Assembly (NCBI GenBank): GCA_044238935.1
Contig: JBIICI010000002.1
Span: 1 to 64,000, forward strand
Direction of reading: 5' to 3'
Source: JBIICI01 sp044238935
Lineage (GTDB): Bacteria; Pseudomonadota; Alphaproteobacteria; Micavibrionales; Micavibrionaceae
Length of the DNA: 64,000 nucleotides
Part shown: positions 9,427-18,095 of the stretch, in pieces
Position numbering within the stretch: the stretch's first letter is position 1
Layout of the letters: the number at the start of each line of letters is the position of its first letter
Position numbers and translations under genes: made by a program
Notes under the pieces: model-generated
Told to the model about the DNA's origin: nothing
Databases searched by the model: none
The model's input: only the letters and a program-made list of their open reading frames with translations

Positions 9427-9523
9427 AGGGGAAATCCTTTTTTTAAGAAAATTTTGAAAAATTGCAGATGATTTTATTATTAAAATTACGCACTATAAAA
9501 TCAAATCACGCTTATGTTACATT

Positions 9524-9565
9524 GTATTACGCCTTGGGTATTAGGCTTTGGGTATTACGCTTTGG
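9524..9565. repeat. Three tandem copies of a 14-bp repeat
   Basis: The unit GTATTACGCTTTGG occurs three times head to tail at 9524-9537, 9538-9551 and 9552-9565, with one or two substitutions per copy. The third copy overlaps the end of the TetR gene and includes its stop codon. It is probably a slippage product. A variable copy number would not change the protein, because the extra units lie beyond the stop. Confidence 0.85.
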
Positions 9566-10178
9566 TTTTTGGGGCAATATCAAATTGATTTAACAATAAT
9601 GCAACTAAATCCTCCGCTTTCCCTAACCCCAATGTGGAAACACGTCCATCGAGGCATAGCATGCTAAACCCATGCAAACTGACCCATAATAATTTTGCCA
9701 ATTTGCTAATATAGGGCTTGGGGATGGCAGGGTGAATTTGCAAATTTTCCTCAATCAATCCAAATAATTTTTGTAATTGATCTTGGTATGGTGTGGGCAA
9801 ATCATCCCATTGGCGTTCCGTTTGTTTTGGATTCACAGGTAATGCAAACAGCAACTGCCATAACGCATGATTATCCTTGGCAAAATCAACATAAATCAAC
9901 GCAAGTTTTTTCAACCGCGGCAAAGCATCCGTGCCTGCATCACTCAACCCATTTATACAGGTTTGATGCAATAATTGTAACGTCGTTAAATTAATATCTT
10001 GTTTCAGCGCATCCATATCAGGATAGACATTATAGATTGTCCCCAAACTATAGCCAATTTTATGCGCCAAGGCACGCGCGGTTAAGCCCGATATTCCCTG
10101 TGTTTGGATTATTTCGGTTGCGGTTTGATGAATTATTTTTTTTAAATCATCTCGATGATGATCATTTCGCCGTGCCAT
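9555..10178 (-). CDS. TetR/AcrR family transcriptional regulator
   Basis: The start at 10178 (MARRNDHHRDD) is chosen because the helix-turn-helix region of TetR proteins follows directly (ARALAHKIGYSLGTIYNVY, about residues 32-50). The longer frame from 10229 adds an unlikely hydrophobic leader. The C-terminal half carries LWVSLHGFSMLCLDGR, a W-HG motif typical of a TetR C-terminal subfamily. The ligand is unknown. ahcY is divergent across a gap of about 190 bases, so ahcY or the gene itself are the obvious candidate targets. Confidence 0.85.
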   Translation of the reverse strand: MARRNDHHRDDLKKIIHQTATEIIQTQGISGLTARALAHKIGYSLGTIYNVYPDMDALKQDINLTTLQLLHQTCINGLSDAGTDALPRLKKLALIYVDFAKDNHALWQLLFALPVNPKQTERQWDDLPTPYQDQLQKLFGLIEENLQIHPAIPKPYISKLAKLLWVSLHGFSMLCLDGRVSTLGLGKAEDLVALLLNQFDIAPKTKA

Positions 10179-10284
10179 GCATAGAGTATAACTCCATTCA
10201 AAAGAAAAACCAAGATAGATAATGAACAAAGATCAAAAATTTTATTTAACATTGTTCAGGCTATAATTTTAGCAACATATCCGA

Positions 10285-10311
10285 TTCAACACTTGCTTTT
10301 TTGGTGTTGAA
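10285..10311 (+). promoter_or_regulatory. Hairpin in the ahcY leader
   Basis: TTCAACAC at 10285-10292 pairs perfectly with GTGTTGAA at 10304-10311 across an 11-base T-rich loop. A TATAAT at 10262-10267 could place it near the start of the ahcY mRNA. It could equally be an operator in the TetR-ahcY divergent gap. It does not match the SAM-II or SAH riboswitch patterns I know. Confidence 0.4.
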
Positions 10312-10366
10312 CATTAATATCACTTGCAACCAAACTCTTTCGTTTCATTATTTATAGGATAAACAT

Positions 10367-11689
10367 ATGTCTGCTGCCGCTCAAAAACCTGTTTTCTCTG
10401 ATCAGGGCGATTATAAAGTTCGTGATATTAACTTAGCGGCATGGGGACGCAAAGAAATCACTTTAGCCGAAATTGAAATGCCCGGATTAATGGCATTGCG
10501 CCGCGAATATGGCGCGACACAACCTTTGAAAGGGGCGCGCATTGTCGGTTGCCTTCATATGACCATTCAAACGGCTGTATTAATTGAAACATTGACTGCC
10601 TTGGGTGCGTCTGTCCGCTGGTCATCTTGCAATATTTTCTCAACCCAAGACCAAGCCGCCGCCGCCATTGCCGCCGCAGGCATCCCTGTTTTTGCGTGGA
10701 AAGGCGAAACAGAGGAAGACTATGTTTGGTGCATTCATCAAACAATCAAAAGCACCGATGGCTGGACACCGAACATGATCTTAGATGATGGCGGTGATCT
10801 TACAAAAATCATCCACGAAGAATATCCTGAATTGTTAAAAGATATTAAAGGTGTTTCTGAGGAAACAACAACAGGCGTTTTGCGTTTGCACCAAATGGCA
10901 AAAAATGGCACGTTAAAAATTCCGGCGATTAATGTCAATGATAGCGTTACAAAGTCAAAATTTGACAATAAATATGGCTGCCGTGAGAGTTTAGTCGATG
11001 CCATTCGTCGTGCCACCGATGTCATGATGGCCGGAAAAATCGCCGTTGTGGCTGGGTTTGGTGATGTAGGCAAAGGATCAGCGGAATCCCTCCGCAGCTC
11101 AGGCGCACGCGTCTTGGTGACTGAAATCGACCCGATTTGCGCTCTACAAGCCGCGATGGAAGGATATGAAGTCGTCACCATGGAAAACGCCGCACCCCGC
11201 GCTGATATTTTTGTAACGGCAACAGGAAACCATGACGTGATCACAATGGATCATATGCGCGCGATGAAAGACCGCGCGATTGTCTGTAATATTGGGCATT
11301 TTGACAATGAAATCCAAGTTGAGCCCTTGCGGAATCTGAAATGGAATAATATCAAACCCCAAGTCGATGAAATTGAATTTCCTGATGGTAAAAAAATCTT
11401 ATTATTAGCAGAGGGGCGTTTGGTGAATTTAGGCTGTGCCACGGGTCACCCCTCCTTTGTGATGAGCGCCTCTTTCACAAACCAAACCTTGGCACAAATT
11501 GAGCTTTGGGCACACGCAGAGCGTTATGAGAACCAAGTCTATGTTCTGCCTAAACATTTGGATGAAAAAGTCGCCGCCTTACATCTTGAGAAATTAGGCG
11601 TTCAACTCAGTACATTATCAAAATCTCAAGCTGACTATATTGGCGTAAGCCAAGAAGGGCCATTCAAAGGCGAAAATTACCGTTACTAA
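10367..11689 (+). CDS. ahcY: Adenosylhomocysteinase
   Basis: AhcY hydrolyses S-adenosylhomocysteine to adenosine and homocysteine, relieving product inhibition of methyltransferases. The 440 residues include the NAD-binding motif GFGDVGKGSAESL (about residues 225-237) and the C-terminal end FKGENYRY typical of the family. The start at ATG 10367 is preceded by ATAGGAT. Homocysteine from this enzyme is the substrate of the CBS-type enzyme encoded at 20709-21701. An adenosine deaminase-family gene in this window (59031-60113) could consume the adenosine. Confidence 0.97.
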   Translation: MSAAAQKPVFSDQGDYKVRDINLAAWGRKEITLAEIEMPGLMALRREYGATQPLKGARIVGCLHMTIQTAVLIETLTALGASVRWSSCNIFSTQDQAAAAIAAAGIPVFAWKGETEEDYVWCIHQTIKSTDGWTPNMILDDGGDLTKIIHEEYPELLKDIKGVSEETTTGVLRLHQMAKNGTLKIPAINVNDSVTKSKFDNKYGCRESLVDAIRRATDVMMAGKIAVVAGFGDVGKGSAESLRSSGARVLVTEIDPICALQAAMEGYEVVTMENAAPRADIFVTATGNHDVITMDHMRAMKDRAIVCNIGHFDNEIQVEPLRNLKWNNIKPQVDEIEFPDGKKILLLAEGRLVNLGCATGHPSFVMSASFTNQTLAQIELWAHAERYENQVYVLPKHLDEKVAALHLEKLGVQLSTLSKSQADYIGVSQEGPFKGENYRY

Positions 11690-11706
11690 ATGATTATATA
11701 TATCAT

Positions 11707-11740
11707 AAAAAGGGGGGAAATTATTTTCCTCCCTTTTTTT
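11707..11740. terminator. Bidirectional terminator between ahcY and mnmA
   Basis: A 14-base-pair stem joins 11707-11720 (five A, six G, three A) to 11725-11738, with loop TTAT and one G-T pair. It has A and T runs on its flanks, so it can terminate both convergent genes. Confidence 0.85.
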
Positions 11741-12896
11741 AGTCACTCAACCCCGTATCCGTAATCCATCCCCCACCAATAATGCGCGTGCCGTCATAGC
11801 ATACAGCCGCTTGACCGCCGGCGATGCCGTATTGCGGCGTGGGCAGGGTGATGATGCCGCATCCTGATACAGGATCAAGGCTTAGATGCGCAGGCATGGG
11901 CAGCATGGTGGATCGGAATTTGAGGCGTATATTCATACCGCCTTTAGGGATAGGAGCAAGCCAATTTCCTGCATCAATCATAATTTGATTGCGCGCAAGG
12001 GCGGATTTGCCGCCGACAATGACTTGGTTTTCAGCCGCATTCAGGCGGATCACATAAAGGGGTTCATTATTTTCCGTGACCCCACCACCCACGCCAATGC
12101 CGCGGCGTTGACCGATTGTGTAATGGATAATGCCTTGATGCTCGCCTAAATCACGGCCATCAATATGCACGATGCGCCCGACTTTCGTTGCCTCAGGCTT
12201 TATTTTTGCGACCACAGCGGCGTAATCGCCGTTTGGTACAAAGCAAATATCTTGGCTGTCTGGCTTATCCGCGGTCAGCAAGCCCAATCTTTGGGCGTGG
12301 GTGCGGGTAATATCCTTTGTCCAGCCACCAAGGGGGAAGCGTAGGAAATCCAGCTGTTCCTGTGTCGTGGCAAACAGGAAATAGCTTTGATCCTTGGTGG
12401 CATCGACCGCGTTATGCAGCTCCGCCTGATTTGTATCAGGGTTGATTTTGCGCTGGATATAATGCCCCGTTGCCATACAATCCGCGCCTAAATCACGCGC
12501 GACTTTTAACAAATCACGGAATTTCACGGTTTGGTTACAGCGCACACAGGGAATAGGTGTTTGCCCTTTAAGATACGAGTCCACAAAATCATCAATCACG
12601 CTTTCGCGAAAATGGCTCTCATAATCCAGCACATAATGCGGAAAGCCGCGCTCCTCCGCAATACGCCGCGCATCATAAATATCTTGACCGGCACAGCACG
12701 CGCCCTTTTTCTTTAAGGCTTGCCCGTGATCATAGAGTTGCAAGGTCACGCCAATCACATCATAGCCTTCCTCATGCAACAAGGACGCCACCACAGACGA
12801 ATCAACCCCCCCCGACATGGCAACAACCACGCGTGTCTCAGCTGGGGGTTTGGGGAAACCTAATGTGTTTAGGGGGTGAGTCACGCGCCCTCCCAA
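11739..12896 (-). CDS. mnmA: tRNA-specific 2-thiouridylase
   Basis: MnmA thiolates U34 of Glu, Gln and Lys tRNAs using persulfide sulfur and ATP. Visible motifs are the PP-loop SGGVDSS (about residues 28-34) and the two catalytic cysteines in CVRCNQTVKF and SQDICFV. The ATG at 12896 gives 385 residues. A GTG at 12884 that overlaps the ferredoxin stop as GTGA is an equally plausible start. The neighbouring ferredoxin and the cysteine desulfurase farther upstream on the same strand fit a sulfur-transfer context. Confidence 0.95.
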   Translation of the reverse strand: MGGRVTHPLNTLGFPKPPAETRVVVAMSGGVDSSVVASLLHEEGYDVIGVTLQLYDHGQALKKKGACCAGQDIYDARRIAEERGFPHYVLDYESHFRESVIDDFVDSYLKGQTPIPCVRCNQTVKFRDLLKVARDLGADCMATGHYIQRKINPDTNQAELHNAVDATKDQSYFLFATTQEQLDFLRFPLGGWTKDITRTHAQRLGLLTADKPDSQDICFVPNGDYAAVVAKIKPEATKVGRIVHIDGRDLGEHQGIIHYTIGQRRGIGVGGGVTENNEPLYVIRLNAAENQVIVGGKSALARNQIMIDAGNWLAPIPKGGMNIRLKFRSTMLPMPAHLSLDPVSGCGIITLPTPQYGIAGGQAAVCYDGTRIIGGGWITDTGLSD

Positions 12897-13225
12897 TCAG
12901 GGCTTGATGACGGCACGGCGACCTCCAGCCCGTCTTTGTCTGCATCCATGATGATTTGGCAGCATAGGCGCGATGTGGCGCGGACGTCAAAGGCGAGGTC
13001 TAGCATATCTTCTTCATCCAAGCTAATCCCGTCATCGGGCAAAGTTTTTGGATACCAATCAGGGCGGACATAGACATGGCAGGTGGCACAAGACAGGCCG
13101 CCGCCGCATGACCCTTCAATTTCAGGGATTTTATATTGCTGTGCCACTTCCATCACCGATAGGCCGTCTGCGGCATCTGCTTGGATAACACTGCCATCTT
13201 TGCGAATAAAATTGAGTTTTGCCAT
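12881..13225 (-). CDS. 2Fe-2S ferredoxin, adrenodoxin type
   Basis: The start at 13225 (MAKLNFIRKDG) gives 114 residues. The cluster ligands are visible as CGGGLSCATC plus a later Cys in RLCC, the C-x5-C-x2-C...C arrangement of vertebrate-type ferredoxins. These carry electrons for iron-sulfur cluster assembly or monooxygenases. Its 3' end overlaps mnmA. A cysteine desulfurase lies upstream on the same strand, separated by an opposite-strand gene. A role in iron-sulfur assembly is likely but inferred from context. Confidence 0.92.
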   Translation of the reverse strand: MAKLNFIRKDGSVIQADAADGLSVMEVAQQYKIPEIEGSCGGGLSCATCHVYVRPDWYPKTLPDDGISLDEEDMLDLAFDVRATSRLCCQIIMDADKDGLEVAVPSSSPDWEGA

Positions 13226-13406
13226 GTTTTTTACCGTTTTAGTTTTTATTTTTTTTAAGGTAAATACCATACCTAATCTCTATGATTTATGCAATCTTTG
13301 ATAAATTTTCTCAAAAATTCTCAAGAAAATATTTCCCTTTTTATTTGCTTGCAGAGTCTTTCAAAAAGGACTATGAATTTTATGAAAAACCAAAAGGGAG
13401 TCGTGT

Positions 13407-14192
13407 ATGTTTTATCAGCATCAAAAATGGCGTCAAAAATCTATGGTATTAACATTGGCGGGGCTTTTGTCATGTTTATCCTATGCTTTTGCCAATGACA
13501 ATCTCACGGAAAACCCACCTCGTCCCAAAGATTCCCCCCTGTCTGAGGTGATTTTGGAGCCTTTGGAGCCTGACACGGAGTCCAAGCCACAAATATTTAC
13601 AGCCCACCCATCATTGGCAGACCAGAATATTCCCGACCATTTCAAGGGCAATCATGGCGAAATTGTTCCACTGTTGAAAGGGCGTTTGGGATTGCAATCG
13701 GATATTTTATTCGCGGGATCCCCCAAAGGCGGCGTTGTGGATTGGGAAGCCAGAGGGTTCACAAAACATTTCAAACCTTTTGATATTGATCTTGATACCA
13801 ACGGCAATCGCGGCGCGGCGGATGTATTTTCTGCCGTGCGCTTAAGTCGACATTTTGATGCCTATGCAGGGGCAAATTTTGTTTTAGAAGAGGGGCGTTT
13901 ATCAGGTCGTCCTGTGGCGGGGCTGCAATATGTATGGAAAGGCAATATTCGTACCACCCTACAAATTGACTCAAAAGGTGAAATTCGCCCCCAAGCAAGG
14001 GGATATATTCCGTTAAACAAAGTCCCTTTAGTCAAAGAATTTAAACTTGCGCAGCGTATGGGATTTGACTTTGTTGTCAACCCCAAAGCATTTCGTGTAG
14101 GATTGGGCATAAAATTAAAGGATCATGTTTATGCATCCGTGGGGGTCAATAGCAACTATGGCGTCATTGGCGGCCTAAGGTTTGAGCTGTAA
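13407..14192 (+). CDS. Probable outer-membrane or periplasmic protein of unknown function
   Basis: The start at 13407 has a strong ribosome binding site (AAAAGGGAG). A signal peptide ends near AFA-ND (about residue 30), followed by a Pro/Glu-rich linker to about residue 65. The last 170 residues show alternating polar and hydrophobic stretches with many Gly and aromatic residues (DAYAGANFVLEEGR, YASVGVNSNYGVIGGLRFEL), which suggests beta-strands and possibly a small outer-membrane barrel. The last residue is Leu rather than the usual Phe of barrel signals. I do not recognise the family. It lies between the ferredoxin and the desulfurase, on the opposite strand. Confidence 0.65.
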   Translation: MFYQHQKWRQKSMVLTLAGLLSCLSYAFANDNLTENPPRPKDSPLSEVILEPLEPDTESKPQIFTAHPSLADQNIPDHFKGNHGEIVPLLKGRLGLQSDILFAGSPKGGVVDWEARGFTKHFKPFDIDLDTNGNRGAADVFSAVRLSRHFDAYAGANFVLEEGRLSGRPVAGLQYVWKGNIRTTLQIDSKGEIRPQARGYIPLNKVPLVKEFKLAQRMGFDFVVNPKAFRVGLGIKLKDHVYASVGVNSNYGVIGGLRFEL

Positions 14193-14194
14193 CA

Positions 14195-15316
14195 TTATCC
14201 TAATGCGCGGGTATAAATCTTCTCAAAAACATTCAAAAATTGATCTAAATCTTCTGGCGTGGTATGCCACCCCATAGACAAACGCAAAGCGGATTTGCCG
14301 ATGATGGGGTCAACGCCCATGGCTTGCATGACGTGCCCTGCATGGACTTTGCCGCTGGAACAGGCCGATCCGCTGCTTAGGGCAATACCGTGCAGGTCAA
14401 AATTCATTAGCCATGTGCTGGCAGGCATAGAGATATTCGGGACGGCGAATTTGATTGTATTCCACAAGCGCGGCGCATCCTCCCCATAAATCACGATTTC
14501 AGGGGCAATAGTGCGGAGGCTCTTTTCAAAATCTTGGCGCATTTTCAGGCGCATATCAACTTGTTCTAATTCATGCAATGCCTGTTCTGCTGCCACGCCA
14601 AAACCCACGATGCCCGCCACGTTTTCTGTGCCTGCTCTTTGGTTTTTTTCTTGACCGCCGCCGCGGATTAAGACAGGCGATATAGGGCAAGTTTCCGTGC
14701 CGCAGCCTGCCAAAATCAACGCCCCCACCCCTTGTGCGCCCCCCATTTTATGGGCAGAGACAGTCATAAAATCAATATCCATTTGTGATAAATCAATCGG
14801 CATCCGCCCCAAACATTGCGCGGCATCGACATGGATATACGCCCCACAGGCACGGGCAATTTTTGAGATTTCCGCAATCGGCTGGATCACGCCTGTTTCA
14901 TTATTCGCCAGCATCACACAGATTAAATCAGGTGCGCCGTGGGTGGCGATCATATCGTGCAGCGCGTCAATATCCACAATACCCTGTGCGGTCACAGGAA
15001 TGCGCGGCGCATCAGGAATCACATCATAAATTGCGGCATGTTCAATGGCGGAAATATAGATTTTTTGCCCCTGAAACGCATGCAGGACGGTATTATTGCC
15101 CTCCGTCGCGCCACTGTTAAAGATAATTTTCCCTGCATCACAGCCCAATAGCTGTGCGATTTTACGCCGTGCCGCCTCAAGATCACGCCGTGCCTCTCGC
15201 CCAAAGCTATGCACGGCGGATGCGTTGCCAAAATGCTGTAACTGTGCCGTCATTGCCTCAATCACTTGAGGATAAAGCGGCATGGTGGCGTTTGAATCTA
15301 AATAAATTTTATGCAT
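14195..15316 (-). CDS. Cysteine desulfurase (class V aminotransferase)
   Basis: This PLP enzyme removes sulfur from cysteine as an enzyme-bound persulfide. HVDAAQ holds the PLP-ring Asp and Gln, SAHKMGG holds the PLP-binding Lys, and SSGSACSSGKVH holds the catalytic Cys. The start at 15316 (MHKIYLDSNAT) is the usual beginning of the family. Length is 373 residues, closer to the NifS/short IscS type than to SufS. It is not within an isc or suf operon here. MnmA and the ferredoxin about 2 kb away on the same strand are plausible partners. Confidence 0.92.
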   Translation of the reverse strand: MHKIYLDSNATMPLYPQVIEAMTAQLQHFGNASAVHSFGREARRDLEAARRKIAQLLGCDAGKIIFNSGATEGNNTVLHAFQGQKIYISAIEHAAIYDVIPDAPRIPVTAQGIVDIDALHDMIATHGAPDLICVMLANNETGVIQPIAEISKIARACGAYIHVDAAQCLGRMPIDLSQMDIDFMTVSAHKMGGAQGVGALILAGCGTETCPISPVLIRGGGQEKNQRAGTENVAGIVGFGVAAEQALHELEQVDMRLKMRQDFEKSLRTIAPEIVIYGEDAPRLWNTIKFAVPNISMPASTWLMNFDLHGIALSSGSACSSGKVHAGHVMQAMGVDPIIGKSALRLSMGWHTTPEDLDQFLNVFEKIYTRALG

Positions 15317-15373
15317 AGAATATTTTATATAAATCATTTCATAAAAAAAATCACAAAAAAATATTTTTTGTGC

Positions 15374-15401
15374 TTGCAGAATCAGATGAAATGTTTATAT
15401 T
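15374..15401 (+). promoter_or_regulatory. Candidate promoter of tRNA-Gly
   Basis: TTGCAG at 15374-15379 and TATATT at 15396-15401 are 16 bases apart. The predicted start is about 28 bases before the tRNA. Confidence 0.5.
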
Positions 15402-15435
15402 CCCATGTATTCTACTTCAATAGACATACATCAAA

Positions 15436-15510
15436 GCGGGTGTAGCTCAGGGGTAGAGCGATACCTTGCCAAGGTATAGGCCGTGGGTTCGAAGCCCATC
15501 ACCCGCTCCA
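15436..15510 (+). tRNA. tRNA-Gly (GCC anticodon)
   Basis: The acceptor strand GCGGGTG pairs with CACCCGC. The D-arm GCTC...GAGC is present, the anticodon stem ATACC/GGTAT encloses TTGCCAA (anticodon GCC), and the T-arm is GTGGGTTCGAAGCCCAT-like. The 3' CCA is encoded at 15508-15510. The next protein gene starts 24 bases downstream, so they may be cotranscribed. Confidence 0.97.
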
Positions 15511-15533
15511 ATTTCTTTATTCTTAAAACATCT

Positions 15534-16301
15534 ATGTTCGATCAAAAACGCAAAGGCGCACGCCGTATTGCTGATATTCCCCCTCAAATTCTACAACAAA
15601 TCAATTATGGGGAAATTGAGACCGCGAATTTGATGGAATCTTTGGCGATTGATTTTCCGACCCTGCTGCAATCGGCTTTGCCTGATATTTCACATTCTGC
15701 GATACAATCCATGCATGATGCCAAAGATAAAGGCTGGATAGAGCGTTCGCGTTTAGTGGCGCGGTTGATTTACGATCAATATGGGCTGGATATTTTGCCA
15801 TCTCTTTTATCCCATAAATCCGATAATGTACGCGGTTGGGCGGCTGGGGTGGTGGCGTGTGCGCCGTCTTTGTCTTTAGTGGAGCGGTTGGATAAGATAA
15901 AACCCCTTACCGATGATTCCAATGCAGGCACGCGTGAAATGGCGTGGTTGTTCTTAAGGGGTCATATCGCCGCCGATATTGAACACGCCATCCAAATCTT
16001 AACGCCGTGGACAGTGCATGAATCGGCAAATATTCGCCGCTTTGCCATTGAATCCACCCGCCCACGCGGGGTTTGGTGTGCCCATATTCCGATATTAAAG
16101 CAAAATCCGACGTTGGGCTTGCCTTTGTTGATAAATGTGCGATCTGACCCTGCGCGTTATGTGCAGGATGCGGTGGCGAATTGGTTGAATGATGCCGCAA
16201 AAACCAAGCCTGATTGGGTGCAATCGATTATTGCTGATTGGCAAAGTCAAGCACAGGTCAGTGATTATATTGCAAAACGGAGTTTAAGAAGTTTGAAATA
16301 A
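15534..16301 (+). CDS. AlkD-like DNA alkylation repair protein
   Basis: The start at 15534 (MFDQKRKG) excludes codons that would lie inside the tRNA. The 255-residue protein is built of helical HEAT-like repeats. Its core segment ESTRPRGVWCAHIPIL, followed by DPARYVQDAVANWLNDAAKTKPDWV, matches the AlkC/AlkD family closely. Those DNA glycosylases remove bulky or cationic alkylated bases without base flipping. Exact substrate specificity cannot be told from sequence. Confidence 0.8.
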   Translation: MFDQKRKGARRIADIPPQILQQINYGEIETANLMESLAIDFPTLLQSALPDISHSAIQSMHDAKDKGWIERSRLVARLIYDQYGLDILPSLLSHKSDNVRGWAAGVVACAPSLSLVERLDKIKPLTDDSNAGTREMAWLFLRGHIAADIEHAIQILTPWTVHESANIRRFAIESTRPRGVWCAHIPILKQNPTLGLPLLINVRSDPARYVQDAVANWLNDAAKTKPDWVQSIIADWQSQAQVSDYIAKRSLRSLK

Positions 16302-16308
16302 GAGGAGA

Positions 16309-16734
16309 TTATGCAGCCTTTGCAATAAGCTGCTTCAGCGCCTTTAAATCCAACAAAGCCGCATGGATGGCTTTTTTATGATCCACAGATAGTATTGATT
16401 TTTCTGGTTTCTGGCTTTCTTTTTGCTCAACCAAAACAGGAATGGCATCAGATTTCACAGGCTGAATATCCAACAAAGCCACAATCTGTTGTTTTCCCAT
16501 GCCTTTTAAGCGTTTTTGCGCCCCTTTGACGGTATAGCCTTGATGGTATAGCAGGGCATGAATGGCTTGGATCACGGCGACATCTTCGGGGCGATAATAA
16601 CGCCGATTCCCTGCCCGTTTCACGGGGGTGATTTGTGAAAATTTTGTTTCCCAAAAACGTAAAACATGCTGCTGCACCCCTAATAAGGATGCAACATCAC
16701 TGATTGTTTTAAATCCTTGGTAATCGTCAGCCAT
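16309..16734 (-). CDS. MerR-family transcriptional regulator
   Basis: This 141-residue protein opens with a MerR winged helix: ISDVASLLGVQQHVLRFWETKF (about residues 11-32), then RAGNRRYYRPEDV. The C-terminal part is short and variable, with no metal-binding cysteines. The gene directly follows ihfA, a conserved alphaproteobacterial arrangement (plsX-fabH-ihfA-merR). The effector is unknown. Confidence 0.88.
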   Translation of the reverse strand: MADDYQGFKTISDVASLLGVQQHVLRFWETKFSQITPVKRAGNRRYYRPEDVAVIQAIHALLYHQGYTVKGAQKRLKGMGKQQIVALLDIQPVKSDAIPVLVEQKESQKPEKSILSVDHKKAIHAALLDLKALKQLIAKAA

Positions 16735-16742
16735 ATTGAACC

Positions 16743-17027
16743 TTACATTTTATCCTTGATTTGTTGAGAGGCCTTGAAAACAACGACTTTACGAGAGGTG
16801 ATTTTAGCCTCCACCCCTGTTTTTGGATTGCGCCCAATGCGTTCATTCTTTTGACGGACAACAAAAGTTCCAAAAGAGGCAATTTTTACAGATTCTGAAC
16901 GACATAAAGCATCATTAATATGCTTTAAGACAGATTCTAAAAGATCAGAAGATTCCGTACGCGACAAACCAATACGGTCATAAATTTTATCAACAATATC
17001 TGCGCGGGTAATGGTAATTTGATCCAT
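16743..17027 (-). CDS. ihfA: Integration host factor subunit alpha
   Basis: This 94-residue HU/IHF-fold protein contains the DNA-binding arm region IGRNPKTGVEAKITSRKVVVFK. IHF bends DNA as a heterodimer with IhfB and assists recombination, replication and sigma-54 promoters. Its place after fabH and before the merR gene supports the alpha subunit. An AT-rich gap of about 95 bases upstream may hold its own promoter. Confidence 0.95.
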   Translation of the reverse strand: MDQITITRADIVDKIYDRIGLSRTESSDLLESVLKHINDALCRSESVKIASFGTFVVRQKNERIGRNPKTGVEAKITSRKVVVFKASQQIKDKM

Positions 17028-17121
17028 AATCTTTTTATATCCTTCTTTATCCTGTTATATTTGTATAGTCTATCTTAAAACCTTATCTTTTGTCAAAGAA
17101 AACAGCATGTTAAGACTGTGA

Positions 17122-18078
17122 TCAATAGCGCACTAAGGCGGCACCCCATGTCAGCCCTGCACCTAAGCCTTCCAGCAATAGCAGGTCACCGCGTTTGACC
17201 TTGTTTGATTTCAACAAATGATCTAACGCCAACGGAATAGACGCCGCCGATGTATTGCCATGTTGATCCACCGTTACCGCCACACGATCCATAGGCATTT
17301 TTAAACGTTTGGCGATTGATTCGATAATGCGGATATTGGCTTGATGAGGAACTAAAAAATCAATATCGCTTTCAACCAGATTATTTTTAGCTAAAATCTC
17401 ATCAACGCTCTCACTCATATATTGCACGGCATAACGAAAGACATCTTTGCCATCCATTTCAATAGTGTTTTTATCGCCTGTTTTTAGAATTTCTGTATGG
17501 GCGCCGTTGGCTTTCAGATGGGTTGATAAAACGCCCTGATCCGTAAACGTGCCGGATTGCACATTGCCCTCCAGCACCACAGCCCCCGCACCATCACCAA
17601 ATAGCACGCAAGTATTGCGATCTGTCCAATCCAATATATCAGAATATTTATCCGCCCCAATGACCAAAACGCGGCTGGCCTGCCCCGTTTCAATCAAAGC
17701 GGAGGCGGTGGATATGGCATAAACGAATCCTGCACAAGCGGCCTGCAAATCAAACGCCGCGCCGCCTGTTGCCCCCAGATCATGCTGAACTTTAACCGCC
17801 ACAGATGGAAAGGCACGCCCTGCCGTGGTGGTGGCGACAATCACTGTGTCAATATCTGCGCCTGTGTACCCAGCATCTTTCAACGCGGCCTCAGCGGCTT
17901 TGGTGGCCATAAAGGCCGTATCTTGGGTGGCGCTGGCGATATGGCGCTGTTTGATACCTGTGCGCTGCGTGATCCATTCATCGCTTGTATCGACGCGCTG
18001 TGCAAGATCATCATTAGTCATGATATTTTCAGGCAAAAAAGAGCCACAGCCTGCGATAATAGAGCGAATTTTCGTCAT
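17122..18078 (-). CDS. fabH: 3-oxoacyl-ACP synthase III
   Basis: FabH condenses acetyl-CoA with malonyl-ACP to start fatty acid synthesis. From the chosen start at 18078 (MTKIRSIIAG), the catalytic triad is Cys115 (AACAGF), His245 (PHQANIR) and Asn275 (GNTSAAS). The 318-residue length is typical. The gene follows plsX by 17 bases, linking fatty acid initiation with phospholipid synthesis in one operon. Confidence 0.97.
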   Translation of the reverse strand: MTKIRSIIAGCGSFLPENIMTNDDLAQRVDTSDEWITQRTGIKQRHIASATQDTAFMATKAAEAALKDAGYTGADIDTVIVATTTAGRAFPSVAVKVQHDLGATGGAAFDLQAACAGFVYAISTASALIETGQASRVLVIGADKYSDILDWTDRNTCVLFGDGAGAVVLEGNVQSGTFTDQGVLSTHLKANGAHTEILKTGDKNTIEMDGKDVFRYAVQYMSESVDEILAKNNLVESDIDFLVPHQANIRIIESIAKRLKMPMDRVAVTVDQHGNTSAASIPLALDHLLKSNKVKRGDLLLLEGLGAGLTWGAALVRY

Positions 18079-18095
18079 GATTTTTGTCTTTTTCC

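Noticed and set aside
9427..9554. glmS ribozyme
   Set aside because: The gap is short, AT-rich and partly a tandem repeat; no ribozyme core was seen, and the class is mainly in Gram-positive bacteria.
10230..10366. SAM-II or SAH riboswitch before ahcY
   Set aside because: The expected conserved core sequences are not present; only a hairpin could be supported.
13289..13498. 69-codon plus-strand frame before the putative outer-membrane protein
   Set aside because: It overlaps the better frame starting at 13407, which has a strong ribosome binding site and a clear signal peptide.
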